From positions 1,428,501 through 1,492,500 of the forward strand of contig JADANN010000380.1 of the NCBI GenBank assembly GCA_018806985.1: 64,000 nt of DNA. The letters are read 5' to 3'. Of the stretch, positions 22,042 to 34,900 are shown piece by piece. This DNA is from Angiostrongylus vasorum. Lineage: Eukaryota; Nematoda; Chromadorea; Rhabditida; Metastrongylidae. Under the pieces are notes generated by a model. The model was not told the origin of the DNA, did no database searches, and worked only from the letters and a program-made list of their open reading frames with translations. The translations under genes and the position numbers were made by a program. Position 1 is the stretch's first letter; every line of letters begins with the position of its first letter.

Positions 22042-23069
22042 ATATCTCAGCATCGTTGAAGTTATTTTTGTTTAGAAATAAGTTTATCGGCTAGATGTTC
22101 CTATATACGAACTATTAAGCTACCTATATTCCTACTATCACACGCTTTATGGGAGACCAAGGACACCTAACTGAACTCGTGCAATCACAATCTCAACCGT
22201 TTACGGTTACGGTTTACAAAGTTACGGTGAATCATGTTTCGCTCTGTACACAGACGGTCAAATAAGCGATTATGAACTAGCTGGCGTCAAACATTCGGTG
22301 GCTGCTCATTCACAGGTGCCGAATTTTCTAGCATTGCTTTACAGTTGCGCTTACTTTGTTGAAAATGATGGGTAATTTTAATTGAACCGTATCTCCGCTG
22401 GAATTCGCTATACCAGCTAGTTCTGAATAAATCTTGTTATTGAAGAGCTTGGTCTGTCTGCTTAAGAAAAAAAGCAATCGCTTGGGTCAGCTGTGATCCA
22501 ATGGTGGCTAACTGCTACTGGGCATATAACTGTATCATTCTAGTGGTTCATAATATGAGTTGATCAGTTGGGCATCTTTGCCGTTTGAATGCTTATTTGA
22601 GAGTACGTATTACGTCGTGATTAATGGGTTTTAATTAGATTTCCTTCTTAACACTAAGTCTTCGCCAACGTATTTAAGCATGTATTGATTTCGATTTTCG
22701 TTTTGTCAGTTAAGAGATAAGGCTGGCCTTCACAATAATAAACGAATGTTTTTCATGTTCCGCAAATGATGTAACGAACCAAAACTCGTCATTCATGCAA
22801 CGCATTTAACATTCGAAACTCTTTTTGGAAAAAAAAGAGAACTTCTCTTCTTAAGAACCAATTGTTCAGTCTAAATATCAAAAATCACGCGTGACCTTAC
22901 GCTATACCTCAGGCCTATTTTTTGACCTGAACCAGCACATTTCTCACCTTTGTAAAGCTTTACGACACTGTTCTCTAACAATAACTGAAAGGTTTTATAG
23001 ACATTCTCAAGACTGATTCTCTATTAACCTCAGTATTGATGACAGAATTAGAATTTTGGGAAAATCCAG
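22042..23069. other. No gene seen
   Basis: AT-rich sequence. A phrase at about 22,425-22,440 (GAATAAATCTTGTTATTG) recurs at 24,345 just after a hammerhead-like motif and may be the tail of a decayed Penelope-like copy. Nothing else was recognised. Confidence 0.35.
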
Positions 23070-23830
23070 AAGAGTTAACTAGAATTATCGTTTGAGAGCT
23101 TGGGTTTTTCCTCCAGACCTATCCTGAGTAGCTGCATATTCGTAGCCATTCAAAACAACTATTTGCCGCTCCAATTTCAAGGATTTTCCCTTCCGCTCTC
23201 TTCCTTTGCACTCTTTGGTGGCTGTTCGAAACATATTTCTTATAAACGTCCTTTTTATTGTGTGAGGGATGAGAGAAGAGGTAATAAACCAGCATATTTC
23301 AGTTATTTGGCTTTCGGGACTACGTCGTGTTGTAGCCGTTTTACGATAGGTTAATTTGGACTTTCAGAGATAGAAAACAGTTTCCTTTCGGTTTCTCTCG
23401 GGTAAGCTTAGTGTACTTTAACTGTTTATTCAACAACTTGAAGCATCTGTCCATCTCCTTTTCTGCGGAGCGAGATGACGAAATAATCATCTATGTACCC
23501 ACAGTGCAGTAGTGGCTGGCGATCGATAACTGGTGCTTCTACCTTGGACATAAAGGCCTTGGCAAGGTTTGGTGGCAGTCGCTGTCTCATTGCCAACCTT
23601 CTAATTAACGCATTATATTTTCCGGACCATCTTAAGACTGAGTAGTTTAGGCACTCCTTCAGGAGGGTCGTCCGCTGCTAAACTGACGATCCATACATGT
23701 TTACTACTCCTCCCTGTTTCATAAAGAGTACGAGGATGACTTGCATAGCGGTCATTCGGTACGCTTGTATAAAGGGAGCAGCATCGAAGGGCTCAATCAA
23801 AAACGAATTATCATTAAAAAAATAGACCGC
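23070..23830 (-). mobile_element. Penelope-like element 1, decayed RT segment
   Basis: The minus strand gives VEAPVIDRQPLL then CGYIDDYFVIS, the palm motif with the YIDD catalytic pair at 23,486-23,497. Upstream in the element it reads FMKQGGVVNMYGSSV (about 23,700). It aligns over its length with the element at 62,280-63,995, which fixes the orientation. Multiple stops show it is inactive. The GIY-YIG domain is not visible here. Confidence 0.75.
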
Positions 23831-24088
23831 AGGGGAGGAATGTTTCGTTATCACGTGTGATCTAACATCGTGTTCAAGACTGATATTTTAATGTGAGAGA
23901 AGCATATAACCTACCCATATGTTCTCTGTGAGGTTGGTCTTCAAGTGAAATACTCAGCGAAGGACTCAAAGGTGAGGGTACGAAGAAAATATTTTGTTTC
24001 CAAAGCGATTGAAATTTTGATTTGTCATTTTCCCTGTTCGATTGTGGAGATGTTTGGATGTGAAGATTGCAGTCAACTTAATCTTTCC

Positions 24089-24126
24089 AGGCTTTGAAGA
24101 AGGCGAGATCCGCCGAAACCTCAGCT
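24089..24126 (+). ncRNA. Hammerhead-like motif 1
   Basis: GGCTTTGAAGAAGGC, loop, GCCGAAACCTCAGC. Stem I GGCU/AGCU and stem II GGC/GCC can form around a CUGANGA-GAAA-type core with one change. It lies about 0.26 kb beyond Penelope-like element 1. Activity is not implied. Confidence 0.4.
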
Positions 24127-24302
24127 ACTGTAAATGAATAACACATAAGTTACAAACTCTTGTGTGCTGATCAATAAAATAGCGAATAATCGGTGCGCTT
24201 CAAGGAACAACACTATGAGTGTTTAAAAGGAGCCGCTTCCTATGCGATTAAAACTTTGAAATGTTTGACTAGGTAGATTTCGTGTGAGTTTTATTTTTTC
24301 CC

Positions 24303-24340
24303 GGCTCCAAAGAAGACGAAATCGTCGAAAAGTTGACTAG
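24303..24340 (+). ncRNA. Hammerhead-like motif 2 (decayed)
   Basis: GGCTCCAAAGAAGACG...CGTCGAAAAG...CTAGC. Stem II GACG/CGTC is kept but the CUGA core is changed to CCAA, so it is unlikely to be active. Confidence 0.3.
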
Positions 24341-25079
24341 CATTGAATAAATCTTGTTGTTGAAGACTTAGTGTCTGCTCAAAAATAGAACACTGACTTA
24401 ATGAGGAATGCCAAAGTTAATAGAAAGTTGGCCCCAGGAATTGCTACATCTGTTCTCATTTCTTCAGAAGCTACCATTTGCTCCTTGCTGAGTCGTTTTA
24501 TGTGCGACCTTCTTTCCCATATCACTTCACCATTCTACTGTAAGGAATGCTTTCTCATTTTCATTGTAACTTCTTGCTCATTGGTCCATTTTCAATAGTT
24601 GATTCCGTTGTCGTCTTGGCGTCCATAATGCTTACTTCTATTGATATAGTCATATCGCTATTATTGTATTAATATTGTCATGCATAAAGGTTCAGTTACC
24701 CATTCTTGTGGATGCGAAGTTAAGAGAGTGTCGCAATAAGGTGAATAGCCAGCTGTAAAATGTATATGATGCCACACGGAGTCGCCGGTTACAAGGCGGT
24801 TGAACACTTTTTCCGAATGTTCTATACAGTGCACTACTTTGAGATATCCTCACTTCATGCATCAGCAAAAAAGTTCGTGTAAAAGGCAAGCGAGGTCGGG
24901 CATTCTATTTCGAGCTATTGGTAAACTCGTTCTGACAGATTACTCCAAGAAGTGCATTCCACAGAACTAACTACTATATTTCTGCTGCATCGGCTCAATA
25001 AAGGATAAAGACCAGCTGGCTTGTGTATCTCAAACAAATTGTTGAAATCGCATCATCCCCTTCCAACTAGCTTGTAAGT

Positions 25080-25600
25080 CACCAACAACTGCTCGCGGAA
25101 TACGCTAGACAACTGGACGCAGTACCAACACGGCTCAAAAGAGAGTACTGAGGAATAACCAACGTCCCACCTACAGATTTACAAAATAGCACCAACTTTC
25201 TCACAAAAAGTCTGCGGCACCTAGTAGTATGCGTCTTGGAGAAAACTACATCAAAACTTGAAGGTGCATTTCGCCAGTTTGCAACAAAACTTGAAGATCT
25301 GCACCAAACATTAAGGGAGAGTTCGAAAAGTATTCGAACCACCGGAAGAAACTCTAACCAATGCGCTTGAATTTATTATAATTTTTTACGCTCGCACTAA
25401 TGCCTTTGAGGCATAAGCCGTGCTCTCGCTTACATCACTCAACTTCCCATAAGATAGGCGAAAGCACAGGTCAATGCTGCAGTTGTGAAGAATCTGGACC
25501 TACCCATAATTCTCATTCCGACATTCAACGGCGACATTTGGGATGAGAACAACTTTTTGAGAGCTCCTTAACACAGTGATGCACTCATAAAATCTTTTTT
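25080..25600 (+). mobile_element. BEL/Pao LTR retrotransposon, gag remnant
   Basis: A frame near 25,495-25,560 reads NLDLPIILIPTFNGDIWDEN, which matches the L-P-x-I-x-I-P-x-F-x-G-D-I-W-x-W block near the C-terminal part of BEL/Pao gag. The preceding 400 bases show fragments consistent with the charged N-terminal gag half (LDAVPTRLKREY in one frame), broken by stops. No LTR, protease or RT was found nearby. Confidence 0.55.
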
Positions 25601-25670
25601 AACTACAAAAATTTAGTTATTTTCCTAGCGCTGTAAAAGAAGGACCACTAAGAGCAACAATGAAATTACA

Positions 25671-25940
25671 ACTCTTAAATGATGCTGAGATATTTGCAAA
25701 TCTCCGGACTGCAGGTGTCTACGGTGGCGAACGAACGCGCTATTGTCCTTTCCGGGGAGTAGCGCGCTCACCACCACGCAAAGATCAATAGAACTAGCTG
25801 ACAGACAGGCAAAACGAAGGATCCCGCATGGTGTGGTGGTGAGCGCGCTACCCCCCGGAAAGGACAATAGCGCGTTCGTTCCCCACCGTAGACACCTGTG
25901 GTCCGGAGTTTTGCAAATATCTCAGCATCATTAAAGTTAT
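25671..25940. mobile_element. Palindromic (foldback) copy of the MITE family
   Basis: The left arm (25,671-25,779) and right arm (25,831-25,940) are near-perfect reverse complements of about 110 bases around a 50-base spacer. The arms start with the family's GCTGAGATATTTGCAAA and reach the CACCACGC block. The spacer (GATCAATAGAACTAGCTG...) is interior sequence of the family, so this looks like one half duplicated in inverted orientation. Confidence 0.8.
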
Positions 25941-26034
25941 ATTTCGCAATATATACCCTGCCGCTAAAAAGAGTAGGCAGTAAATAATAAGTCAAAATTA
26001 CAACTCTTATTTACTCGTAACGCGGGCCCTAACA

Positions 26035-26460
26035 TAATCTCCACTCGTTTCTCTCTTGGGCCACCGTCGTTCATGGTGGTGATCCATTTCGAATATGGTG
26101 ACGCCCAGAAGGCTCATTTCGTAATCCTGAAATCTTTACCATCTCAGAGTTCAAATGGTTAACGTTACTTGAGAATACGCCCGCCAATCGTTTCGGTGGT
26201 CTTCCAAGAAGACGCTTGCATTCTCTTGGAATCCAATCCACTGTTCTCTTCGTCCAACTCCCATCTTCTTTTCTTATCATGTGGCCGGCCCATCTGTATT
26301 TCGCTATCGATATATATTCCCCAGGAACTCGAAGATGGGATAGGTCGAGTCGTGCTTCACCCCATCGGATTGGATTTGATGTGACAAAGGCGACCACACA
26401 TCGCGAGGACGAACGGCTCAATCGACTCAGACTCGAATCAATTTGGCTCTGAAGACGAGG
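26035..26460 (-). mobile_element. RTE-b retrotransposon, 3' end
   Basis: The minus strand reads YRWAGHMIRKEDGSWTKRT, then WIPRECKRLLGRPPKR, then a C-terminal NHLNSEMVKISGLR. This is the terminal region of the same RTE lineage as at 1-255 and 11,060-13,480. The open part is about 116 codons. The upstream RT domain is missing. Confidence 0.75.
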
Positions 26461-26478
26461 TCGTCGAAACGTTAGCTG
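26445..26478 (+). ncRNA. Hammerhead-like motif 3
   Basis: GGCTCTGAAGACGA, GG, TCGTCGAAACGTTAGC. Core CUGAAGA and GAAAC are present, and stem I GGCU/AGCU is possible. Stem II pairs best as GACGA/TCGTC, which uses core bases, so the fold is ambiguous. Confidence 0.4.
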
Positions 26479-28976
26479 AATAACTCCCTTCTACTAACCC
26501 CACGTTAGCTTAACAATTGAAGAAGATATTAATTGGGGCCTAGTTTACCACAGGATGCGGTGTCAGCGACCATATGTGTGTTGCACTACACATCTCACCA
26601 CTGTGCTACACGCGATTTTAAAATTACTTTATTAATATTGTGGTCGAGTACAGATCATGGCACAAAACTTTCAGCACTTGTTAGCACAAATCCTACACGA
26701 ATATTTTTCATTAATCTGACGTGTCATCATCTACTTGAACAAATCCGGTAGTTGTGGTAATTGGCACTTCTCGGCCGATATCACGTCGCTAATGTCCACT
26801 ACTCGGCCTTGATAGCGAACCTGGTATGAATCTTTTCAAGAAAACGACGAATGAATAAGAAAAGGGCACGGCACCAATAGTCATAATACGACAATATGAA
26901 GTGGACCTCTTTGCTTGCACTCTTCATGTTTTTGCAAGATGCTGGATTCTATATGAAACGTTTGATAGGAAAAGGAAAACAAAGTTAATGTAAAGAAGCA
27001 AAGAACGGATAAAAGTTCGAAATGAAGAATGCAATCTTGTTCAGCATTTCTTTCACCTTATAAAGTTTTTTTTTCCAATTTATTCTATCAAATTGTCGCT
27101 GGAGTTCGAGATGCCCTGCTAAGGTATTGCTGAGGTCGTCGTCAAAGGCTGTCGCCTACTATTCTGAATCAGAGATGGTCGGCAACCTTAAGACTTGCTT
27201 GCTCCTAACAAAGTGGTGCATGCTGGTATGCATTTGTTCTTAAATGTGCCTTCGGAGGGAAATGTGGAATTGGTTTTCGGAAGAGGTTCCTCTGCTGAGT
27301 AGATGAACTCCTTGATGTACACCACATTTTGGCATGTAGGAAACACTTGTTTGAGGCGGACATGGAGGAATATACAGCGATTATGAAGAAAGTAAGAGAA
27401 AAGCAGAGACAACAACCGTCACAAGTGCAAAAGAAATTTCTTCCTTAATATAGTTACTTGCATATCTACTTATTAACAGTGTGCGCTCATGAAAAGAGTT
27501 AGGGAAACGTTACAATATGTGAAGAGACCACACTAAAGCGGGGAGGAAGTAGTCGGTAAGCGGAAGTAACTTCTCTTGCAAGACTTTCTCAAAACCATAG
27601 CGAAAAGTCACTCTACTAGCAGTCAACCAGTTTCGGCACGCCTCCCAAATACGAGGTCACGGGATCAGACACTCTATGTGCATCAATTGAATACTCTGCT
27701 TGGACAGATGTCATTGCTAGCGCGCAAAAAAACATGCCATAAAGAGTATTCCTTGCTCTGGGCCTACAAAACTGAATTGGTTTCCTCTAATGCAGGCAGC
27801 GACGTCCTCTAGATATCGTGAACCACATGAAATTTCAGGAGATTGGGTTCTGGAAGGTTAAGGAGAAGAAAACCTACATTCATTTCAAATTACCTTTTTT
27901 CTTTTTTTCAAGCAGCTTTTTTTACCTATGGAGAAAAATCAGGTCATGAGATGTCGAAGGCGTAAAATTTGTCGTACATATCCGTGACACCTCACGTTGA
28001 CTTAAACATGACCCTATTATTTCCAATTGGGCGTCTCCCATCTTCACTGTGCGCTTCAAAAGATTATCCTACTTGTTAAAATAATTGAACAACCCGTCTA
28101 CATGAGTACTCCAGGCCTCAGCACACTTTCCATTCATCTTCTTTTCGGACGACCGTTTTGGATGATATTGGTCTCTTTCGATCATAGGGACGTCTACAAG
28201 TGCGACTCTAATGCATTTTATGTGGTGCTCCACTCTACTCGACCAGATTCCATCCGAAAACTGCGTGGACTCACATCGCAAGAATAAGCAACTGGTCAGC
28301 ACAGTTGACTCGAATCATAGTGGCTTTGAGAAGGAAAACCGTTGGCCATTAAAGATTTGTAACGATCTCATGCAAGGTTATCAATAAACCAAAATAATCC
28401 CCCCGAATCAGATGCTCGTACAGCTTCATACTTCAATCATGTCGAGAATTTTGTGAGGACGATGGCATATAGTCACAAAAATTCAAATCGGACTTCGCAG
28501 TTGTTTTCTCTAGAAATCCTTCAGACTTTGCAGTTATTTCCGTCAAAAACTCCATTCCTAAGATCAAAGAAAACTCATATCGACAACATACCGGTGATGT
28601 GACGAAAATAGTAGACAACTGGCAGATGCGAAGGATGTTAAAGTGGAGGTAATAACGATACGTGCATCCTATCGACCATCCATCTACAAGACCTATTTGT
28701 TAATTACGGCAAACAGCTGTAATTCTGAGAGAAAACGACACATGGATCACGGAACAAGACTCGCAAACGTCATGGCACCGGCACTGGGCTACTCCTGCGG
28801 ATGACGATAGCGAGGAAACAAAACGAATAGAAAATGTGTTCTGGCTCGCAAAACTCATAGAGATAAGTAAAAGGTTGCATATGTCGCCACAAGGAAAGTG
28901 GAGAAATTGTGTAAGAAAAACGAGGATAATAAATAAATCAATTGAAAAATAACTTATTTAGGAGCGAAAAACCAAT
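26479..28976. other. No gene confirmed
   Basis: About 2.5 kb of AT-rich sequence. A minus-strand ORF at 27,188-27,415 looks partly protein-like (VFPTCQNVVYIKEFIYSAEE) but has no recognised family and no clear splice partners. Around 28,725-28,860 faint similarity to the RTE-b 3' untranslated stretch (CGAGGAAACAAAACGAATAG) may mark another decayed tail. Confidence 0.35.
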
Positions 28977-31900
28977 TTAAGTCATAATCTTGCCATTTAA
29001 GTTGTGGTAAGCCGCTACCTCTAGAAAGACACTGTCCGGGCTGTTGTCACAGTCGAGCCGCGAGCCTATCGGCTCACCCTGAACAATCCGCTTGCGACCG
29101 AATCCGAGATCTGCTCTCGTTTTCACATTGTACAGTCGCACTTCAGAATCCTGAACGAGTATCCTTATGTTCGTTAATAAGTAAATCAACACAATGCTTT
29201 TCTGAAGTAACAAAGGAAGTTGGATTTGCAATATTTGGTAGAAAAGTTCATAAGATTTCCAATTTCCTTTAAGGGAAATTGCTACCAATTGAGGCGACGA
29301 AAAGATCACTAAATTTCAGTGCAAAACAATGAAAAAACACACGAAATCGAAAGCTAGTGATAAAAGTAACCGCAATATTAACAAGTAAAGCGTGCGCTGC
29401 ATCGTTATGCTGTATACAGGCATTGGGGAGATTAAGACGATTTGCATTGTGTTCTATGCATTTCGTCCTCACCGGTTTATTTTTGCTTCACAGAGCCTTT
29501 TTTACCAAATTTATTGTACTCAACCGACAGCTTGGCCCACAAAGACGTTATGCCTAGCGTAGCTTGCGAACACCTGTCTTCTTCACTTAATACCAACTAT
29601 ATTTTTGGACGAATTCGTTTTGCGAGAGAGGTCATTGTTGTTGCAAGGAGTGTGCACCATAGTCTGCTTCCAGTGAGCTGGTGCAGAAATAACTTTACTT
29701 GAAACACAGAAGTTTGACACTTAGGTACCACTTTCGCCAAGATAAGGTGATAAATCCTTGAAGAGACTTATATACACATAATTGTAACGTAGGCGGATAC
29801 TTTGAAATAGCTCAATATTAACACAGTGTGTGAATATATTGCATTCACATTGTTCACATTTGTCAAGTCCGATTACCACAGCCTTTTTCCAATCTTTAAA
29901 GCGTTATGCTCATCAACATTTATTTTACAAGTTATAGTTCATAGTTTATACATACGCGTGTGGCGCAGTGGTCGGAGGCACCCTGAAACGCACACGTGGA
30001 ATCGATCCTCGCGCTCATGCCCCACTAAGCCTTCCATCCCACCGGGGTCGGCAAATTGGCACCAGACTTGTCTGGGAGGATAGCAACATTGGCTCGACAC
30101 ATCGGAAGGCCACCGCGAGTTATTGTAAAGGCCAGATATGCATTCAGTCACCTCCAAACAATGCTTAATGAAGTCGAATGCATGGTGCATCTCTCAGAGA
30201 TTGATCAACGCCGAGAGCTTCATACTTTGTTTTTACAAACCTAAAAGCGATAAAGCTCTTGGCGTTAATCAATCGCTATGAGATGCGGTATGCATGCGAC
30301 TTCACTCAGCATCGTAAGAAGTGACTGAATACATATCTGGTTTACACAATCACTCGCAGTGGCCCATCGGATGTATCGAACCAGTGTTCCTATCCTCCCA
30401 GACCAGTCCGGCACCAATTTGCCGACCCAGGAGGGAAGGAAGGTTTGGTGAGCTTCGATGCACTGGGTCGAACCCATGTGTATTTCAGTGCACTTCTAAC
30501 CACTGCGCTGCGCGCTCCCTTATACATACATGCAATTTACAAATACCACATAGAATTAGCGAAAACTTCAACATCTTACCTACAGCAAACAATCTTTGTT
30601 TAAATTAGAATTCGTACCGAAGATGTAGTTTGCCTCAAATTTACGATCGCATTGCATTAATATCGCATGGCAACACGTCTTCATGTCATTTTCTCAGTGG
30701 TGCTGCTTTGTTCAGCGAAATGAGAAGCCAACAATGTGGAAGCACTTTTGCTACCAAACTAACACAAGTATACATCCATGTTGAAGTCGTTCGACGAGAT
30801 TTTCGATGCGTACTCTATTATAAATCGTCCATTCGTTCACCGGAGGAGTTTTATTGATCAAAGGGAAAAAAAAGCCGTAGGTATCATCTAAACAATGGAT
30901 AGGAAAAATGTGTCTTAAACAGTTATCAGGAAAAATGTAGGTACCACTTGCTAATCCTCTTATGTGGACAGTGGGCCTTCAGCTAGTCGCTTTTGTTCAT
31001 CAATAGCTTCTATCGGGTGTTGTTTTCTATCACCTGTAGTTTTGATGAGTTCTGAGAAAGCATCGCAACATGACCTTTTAGCGTCATGATATTGCCCTTG
31101 TTATTTTTCCACGTCAGGAACATCATATTTCGATTCTGTTGTACTGCTCATTGTTCTCTGTTCAGCTATCGATAAGAGTAACAAAGTTGCGAAACCCCTT
31201 TCTGATGTACCCACAAGCGCCAAGGAAATCGGCGCTTCTCTGCAGTGGGTTCGCATTCAAAGGAAAAACCAATTATCGGTCTAAAAAGATTTCTTTCCAC
31301 TAGCAAATAGTACATAAGTCGCATCACATTTGTGCCTGTTACATGGAATACACTAACAGAAGTCGACACTACACCTGAAAGCTACAAAGAACTCGTCAGT
31401 ACGCGAAGCTTCCATAATCCGCTGCTATTAATTGGATACATGGATGGTCCATCTTCACTGGTTGTGCGGAGTCCAGCACAACTCCCGTTTTTCTGGAGTT
31501 TTGCTGGTCTGGCTGTTGTGGTTCTCTGTAGTCCCGAGGTCAGTCTGGCCAAAATCTGCCGCTGGTCGTCACCACCACAAGCAGTCGCAGCACTTGTGGA
31601 TCAGACGGAGATTTGCCTCCATGCGACCAGTTTGAAACAGGATGGTGGTGGATCCTGCTATTAGTTTACCTCTTAGCTGGGCTTCCTAATGGAAACGCCG
31701 GACCCCCTTCTCAACTTGGGAGACCTTGCCGGGAGGACTAATCCTCTGCTGTACATCGCAGCACGACACCCAGGACTACCTCCCAGCCACATTGAGGCGG
31801 TAAACCATTGGGATTTGGTGATTAGTTTGATTAGTACTCTAATCTCCCTTTGCCTGTTTTCCCTCGGCCATCATCTACGTAATTGATAAAATGAAGGTTT

Positions 31901-34900
31901 GCCAACAGGCTTTCAAATTTGTCTCGTGTCATAATATGGGACGCAATAGAATGCACTTGAGAATAGGAATGGAATCTCAGTATTCTCACTAATGTAGCCT
32001 TCTGATAACTTTCATCTTAAGATAGGGACCAATTAGTCTTTTCAAACTGTCAATACTATCAGGTCGCTCAACACATTCCTTTGTAGACCATGGCTATGAG
32101 TCTTGTGCACAATAAGCTTCCAAACGGCCATGAATTATTCAAATCTTTTTGGCACTAAAAGGAATATTTCCTATATGAGCTGTCGATGATCCGGTGATTG
32201 CAAAGCACTACATTGCTGAACCACTCACCGTTGACTTTATTCTAACTCTCGTTAACAACATCTCATCCTTAATTCATTTCCTTCAAATTCTCCGATCTTC
32301 GGAAAGCACAACAAATTCTATGCTGCCTTCGACATCACCAGCTTCTTCACCGTCGCTTTCAAAAAGAAGTCGATTGATGTCCAGTTTTGTTCTAGTGACA
32401 TGATTACAGGCAATAAAATTCAATTTGTGATGCGTAAACTTGTTCCAAAACAGTGTGCGACTTCTGATATTTGGATATTACTGAACTCTTTTATGAAATC
32501 TCTATGTATCTAACCCCTCAAGCTCTCAAGTTATCAAAAAAATTATCGAGAGATACCCAAGAACCATCATTGTTGTCTGTTACACGAAGCATAAGGATAA
32601 AAAGATAAAGCTCTCGGCTTTGATCAATTCCTGAGGGATGCGCTGCGCAATCGACTTCATTACATCGTTGCATCGTTGGAAGTGATTGAATGCATATTTG
32701 ACATTTACAATAACTCGCGGTGGCCTACCGATTTATCGAGCCAGTCTCTTCCCCCAGACAAGTCTGGTACCAATTGGCCGACGCCGGAGGGATAGAAAGC
32801 TTGGTGAGCCACGGGCACGGGGATCGAACCCATGTGTGCATTGCGAGACCCATACGACAACTGCACTACGCCCACCAACATGCAGTATATAAAATTCAAT
32901 TTCTGATTAACAGTTAACTGTTATCTGAAATTGCCAAGATGAATGTGGTTACACTACGGAATACAGCAGCATAAAACGTATCGAATTACACTCAGTATGA
33001 GTACTAAAATCCTTACAAATGCTAACAGCAATATGAGTTGGATGTTGAACGTTAGTAACATATAGGAAATAGTTACACATTCATATATATGTATATACAT
33101 ATACTAGCTGAGAGACAGGCGAAACGAAGGACCTGCACGGTGTGGTGGTGAACGCGTTAGGCCCCGGAAATGGTAACAGCGCGTTCGTTCCCCACCGCAG
33201 ACAGCTGCGGTCCGGAGTTTTGCAGATATCTCAGCATCATTGTGGTTATATACATATATTGATCCATATATATATATATATATACATATATATATACATA
33301 TACATAGAGCAATCGATATCTTCTATAACTTTAAACTCTTCTATAACACCGTGACGTTCCCAACCTCTCAAGTCCTCTAGTTATCAAAAAACTCATCGTC
33401 AATTGTCGAACATACAGTGAGTCTACAGCGACGTGAGATTAGAAGTCATCCTACATGGTAGCCTAGCAAATATGAGAGTTAACGTCGTGGTTAAACGTTT
33501 GGCACACAGCCGACAGTGGCAGAAAATTAGCGTGAGCAACATTAGCCAAAACGAATGCTCGGAAAAGGCACTTCCTATATGTTCGGCAATTGAAACACAC
33601 CTATCCAGTCACCAGTGCCAACGATAAACATTCCATCGTTATCACATCCAGAGTAGGCACCGTTTTGATCGAGGACGAGACGAGTTCGTCCTACAAGTTC
33701 TCCAGCGATTGGGGAGAAGATTAACGGTATCCTTTTCTCTCCTCCGTCTTCATCTTCCATCATTCGACATTCTATATCCCACCCGCGAACTCCATTGTAT
33801 CTCCTGAGTTTAACAGCACTGGCACTGTACTCACAGTTGACCAGATCAGTTATTCAAGGAAAAAACAACATACTTATCAGACTTGAACGGCTCCCCAATA
33901 AGTTTATTCCTTAAGTTTGACTCGCATATCTGCCCGGTGCACATACCTGCAAGTGGGGCTTCTGGCTGATCTTCTTAAGATAAAGGAAATTTTGTGAGTA
34001 TTTTGACGAGATGAAAAAATTTCCTAAGGTCCATGAATAAGTGGTAAACGTTTCTTACAATTCTGAAGATGATATGTTGGGTCGATGAGCTTTCCTTCGC
34101 GATAGAGTTTCATTTCGACATGAGGCTCCACTTTCCTCCGAGCACCATTCTCGTAACATTTTCTTGAAAACAAAGCATTATATGGATAGCGATTAATATC
34201 TTCACTGCAGATCTACCATTACTCATCTTGCACGTCTACCACAGAGTTTTACTAATTTATCAATCAGTTAGTGGTATGGAAACTTCTTAACTAAAAAAAT
34301 GTATCAGTGCGAGTAATTCGAATGTCAAGTCTACTACAAAATGACTCTAAAAACCTTAGTGCACACCTATCAATAGCTTTTCCGAGTTCTTCGCCAGCTT
34401 TCACTTTACCACCGAAAAAGTCGAGTGTGATAGAGGAGATATGAACAGCATAGCCTAAAATAGCGAAAATCACGAAGCTTCACAACTTCTGTGTCATCGG
34501 AAATAGTCAAGAAACTTCTATGTTTATACTGCACTTCACAGGTGTAGAGAAAACTTAGATTTCCTTTCTTATTTTACAGCAGCCACAAGACAAGTTCAAA
34601 ATGACCAACTGCATTGAGAAGATTGCAAGTTTTTTCCTCGACAAAGTCCACTAACCCTGCCACTGCCCAGTGCCTTCGATTCGAACTCCGCTGTCAGCAC
34701 AAGCCTTGTTGGTAGCACCGCCAAATGGTCTCCAGAAGTACATCTCACCGTCAATCGGTGCGTAAACTGGTGCATTGTTCGGACAGCGAATGTCCACACC
34801 GTCCACAACCTCTCCATTCGACCTGAAAAGTCGAAAATAGGCAACAAAAGAGAGCAGCCGCAACAACAAGGCCTCGATGACTTCAGTATATTACGACCGT

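Larger units (their letters stand above)
23831..25079. other. Debris with two hammerhead-like motifs
   Basis: Contains folded motifs at 24,089-24,126 and 24,303-24,340 (described separately). Both have an AATAA-containing phrase downstream. Otherwise AT-rich with no exon series. A 65-codon ORF at 24,401-24,598 has no recognised domain. Confidence 0.4.

Noticed and set aside
29954..30020. tRNA gene
   Set aside because: The A and B boxes are real, but no acceptor stem or anticodon arm closes; the same head is repeated with a shared body, so it is a SINE head.
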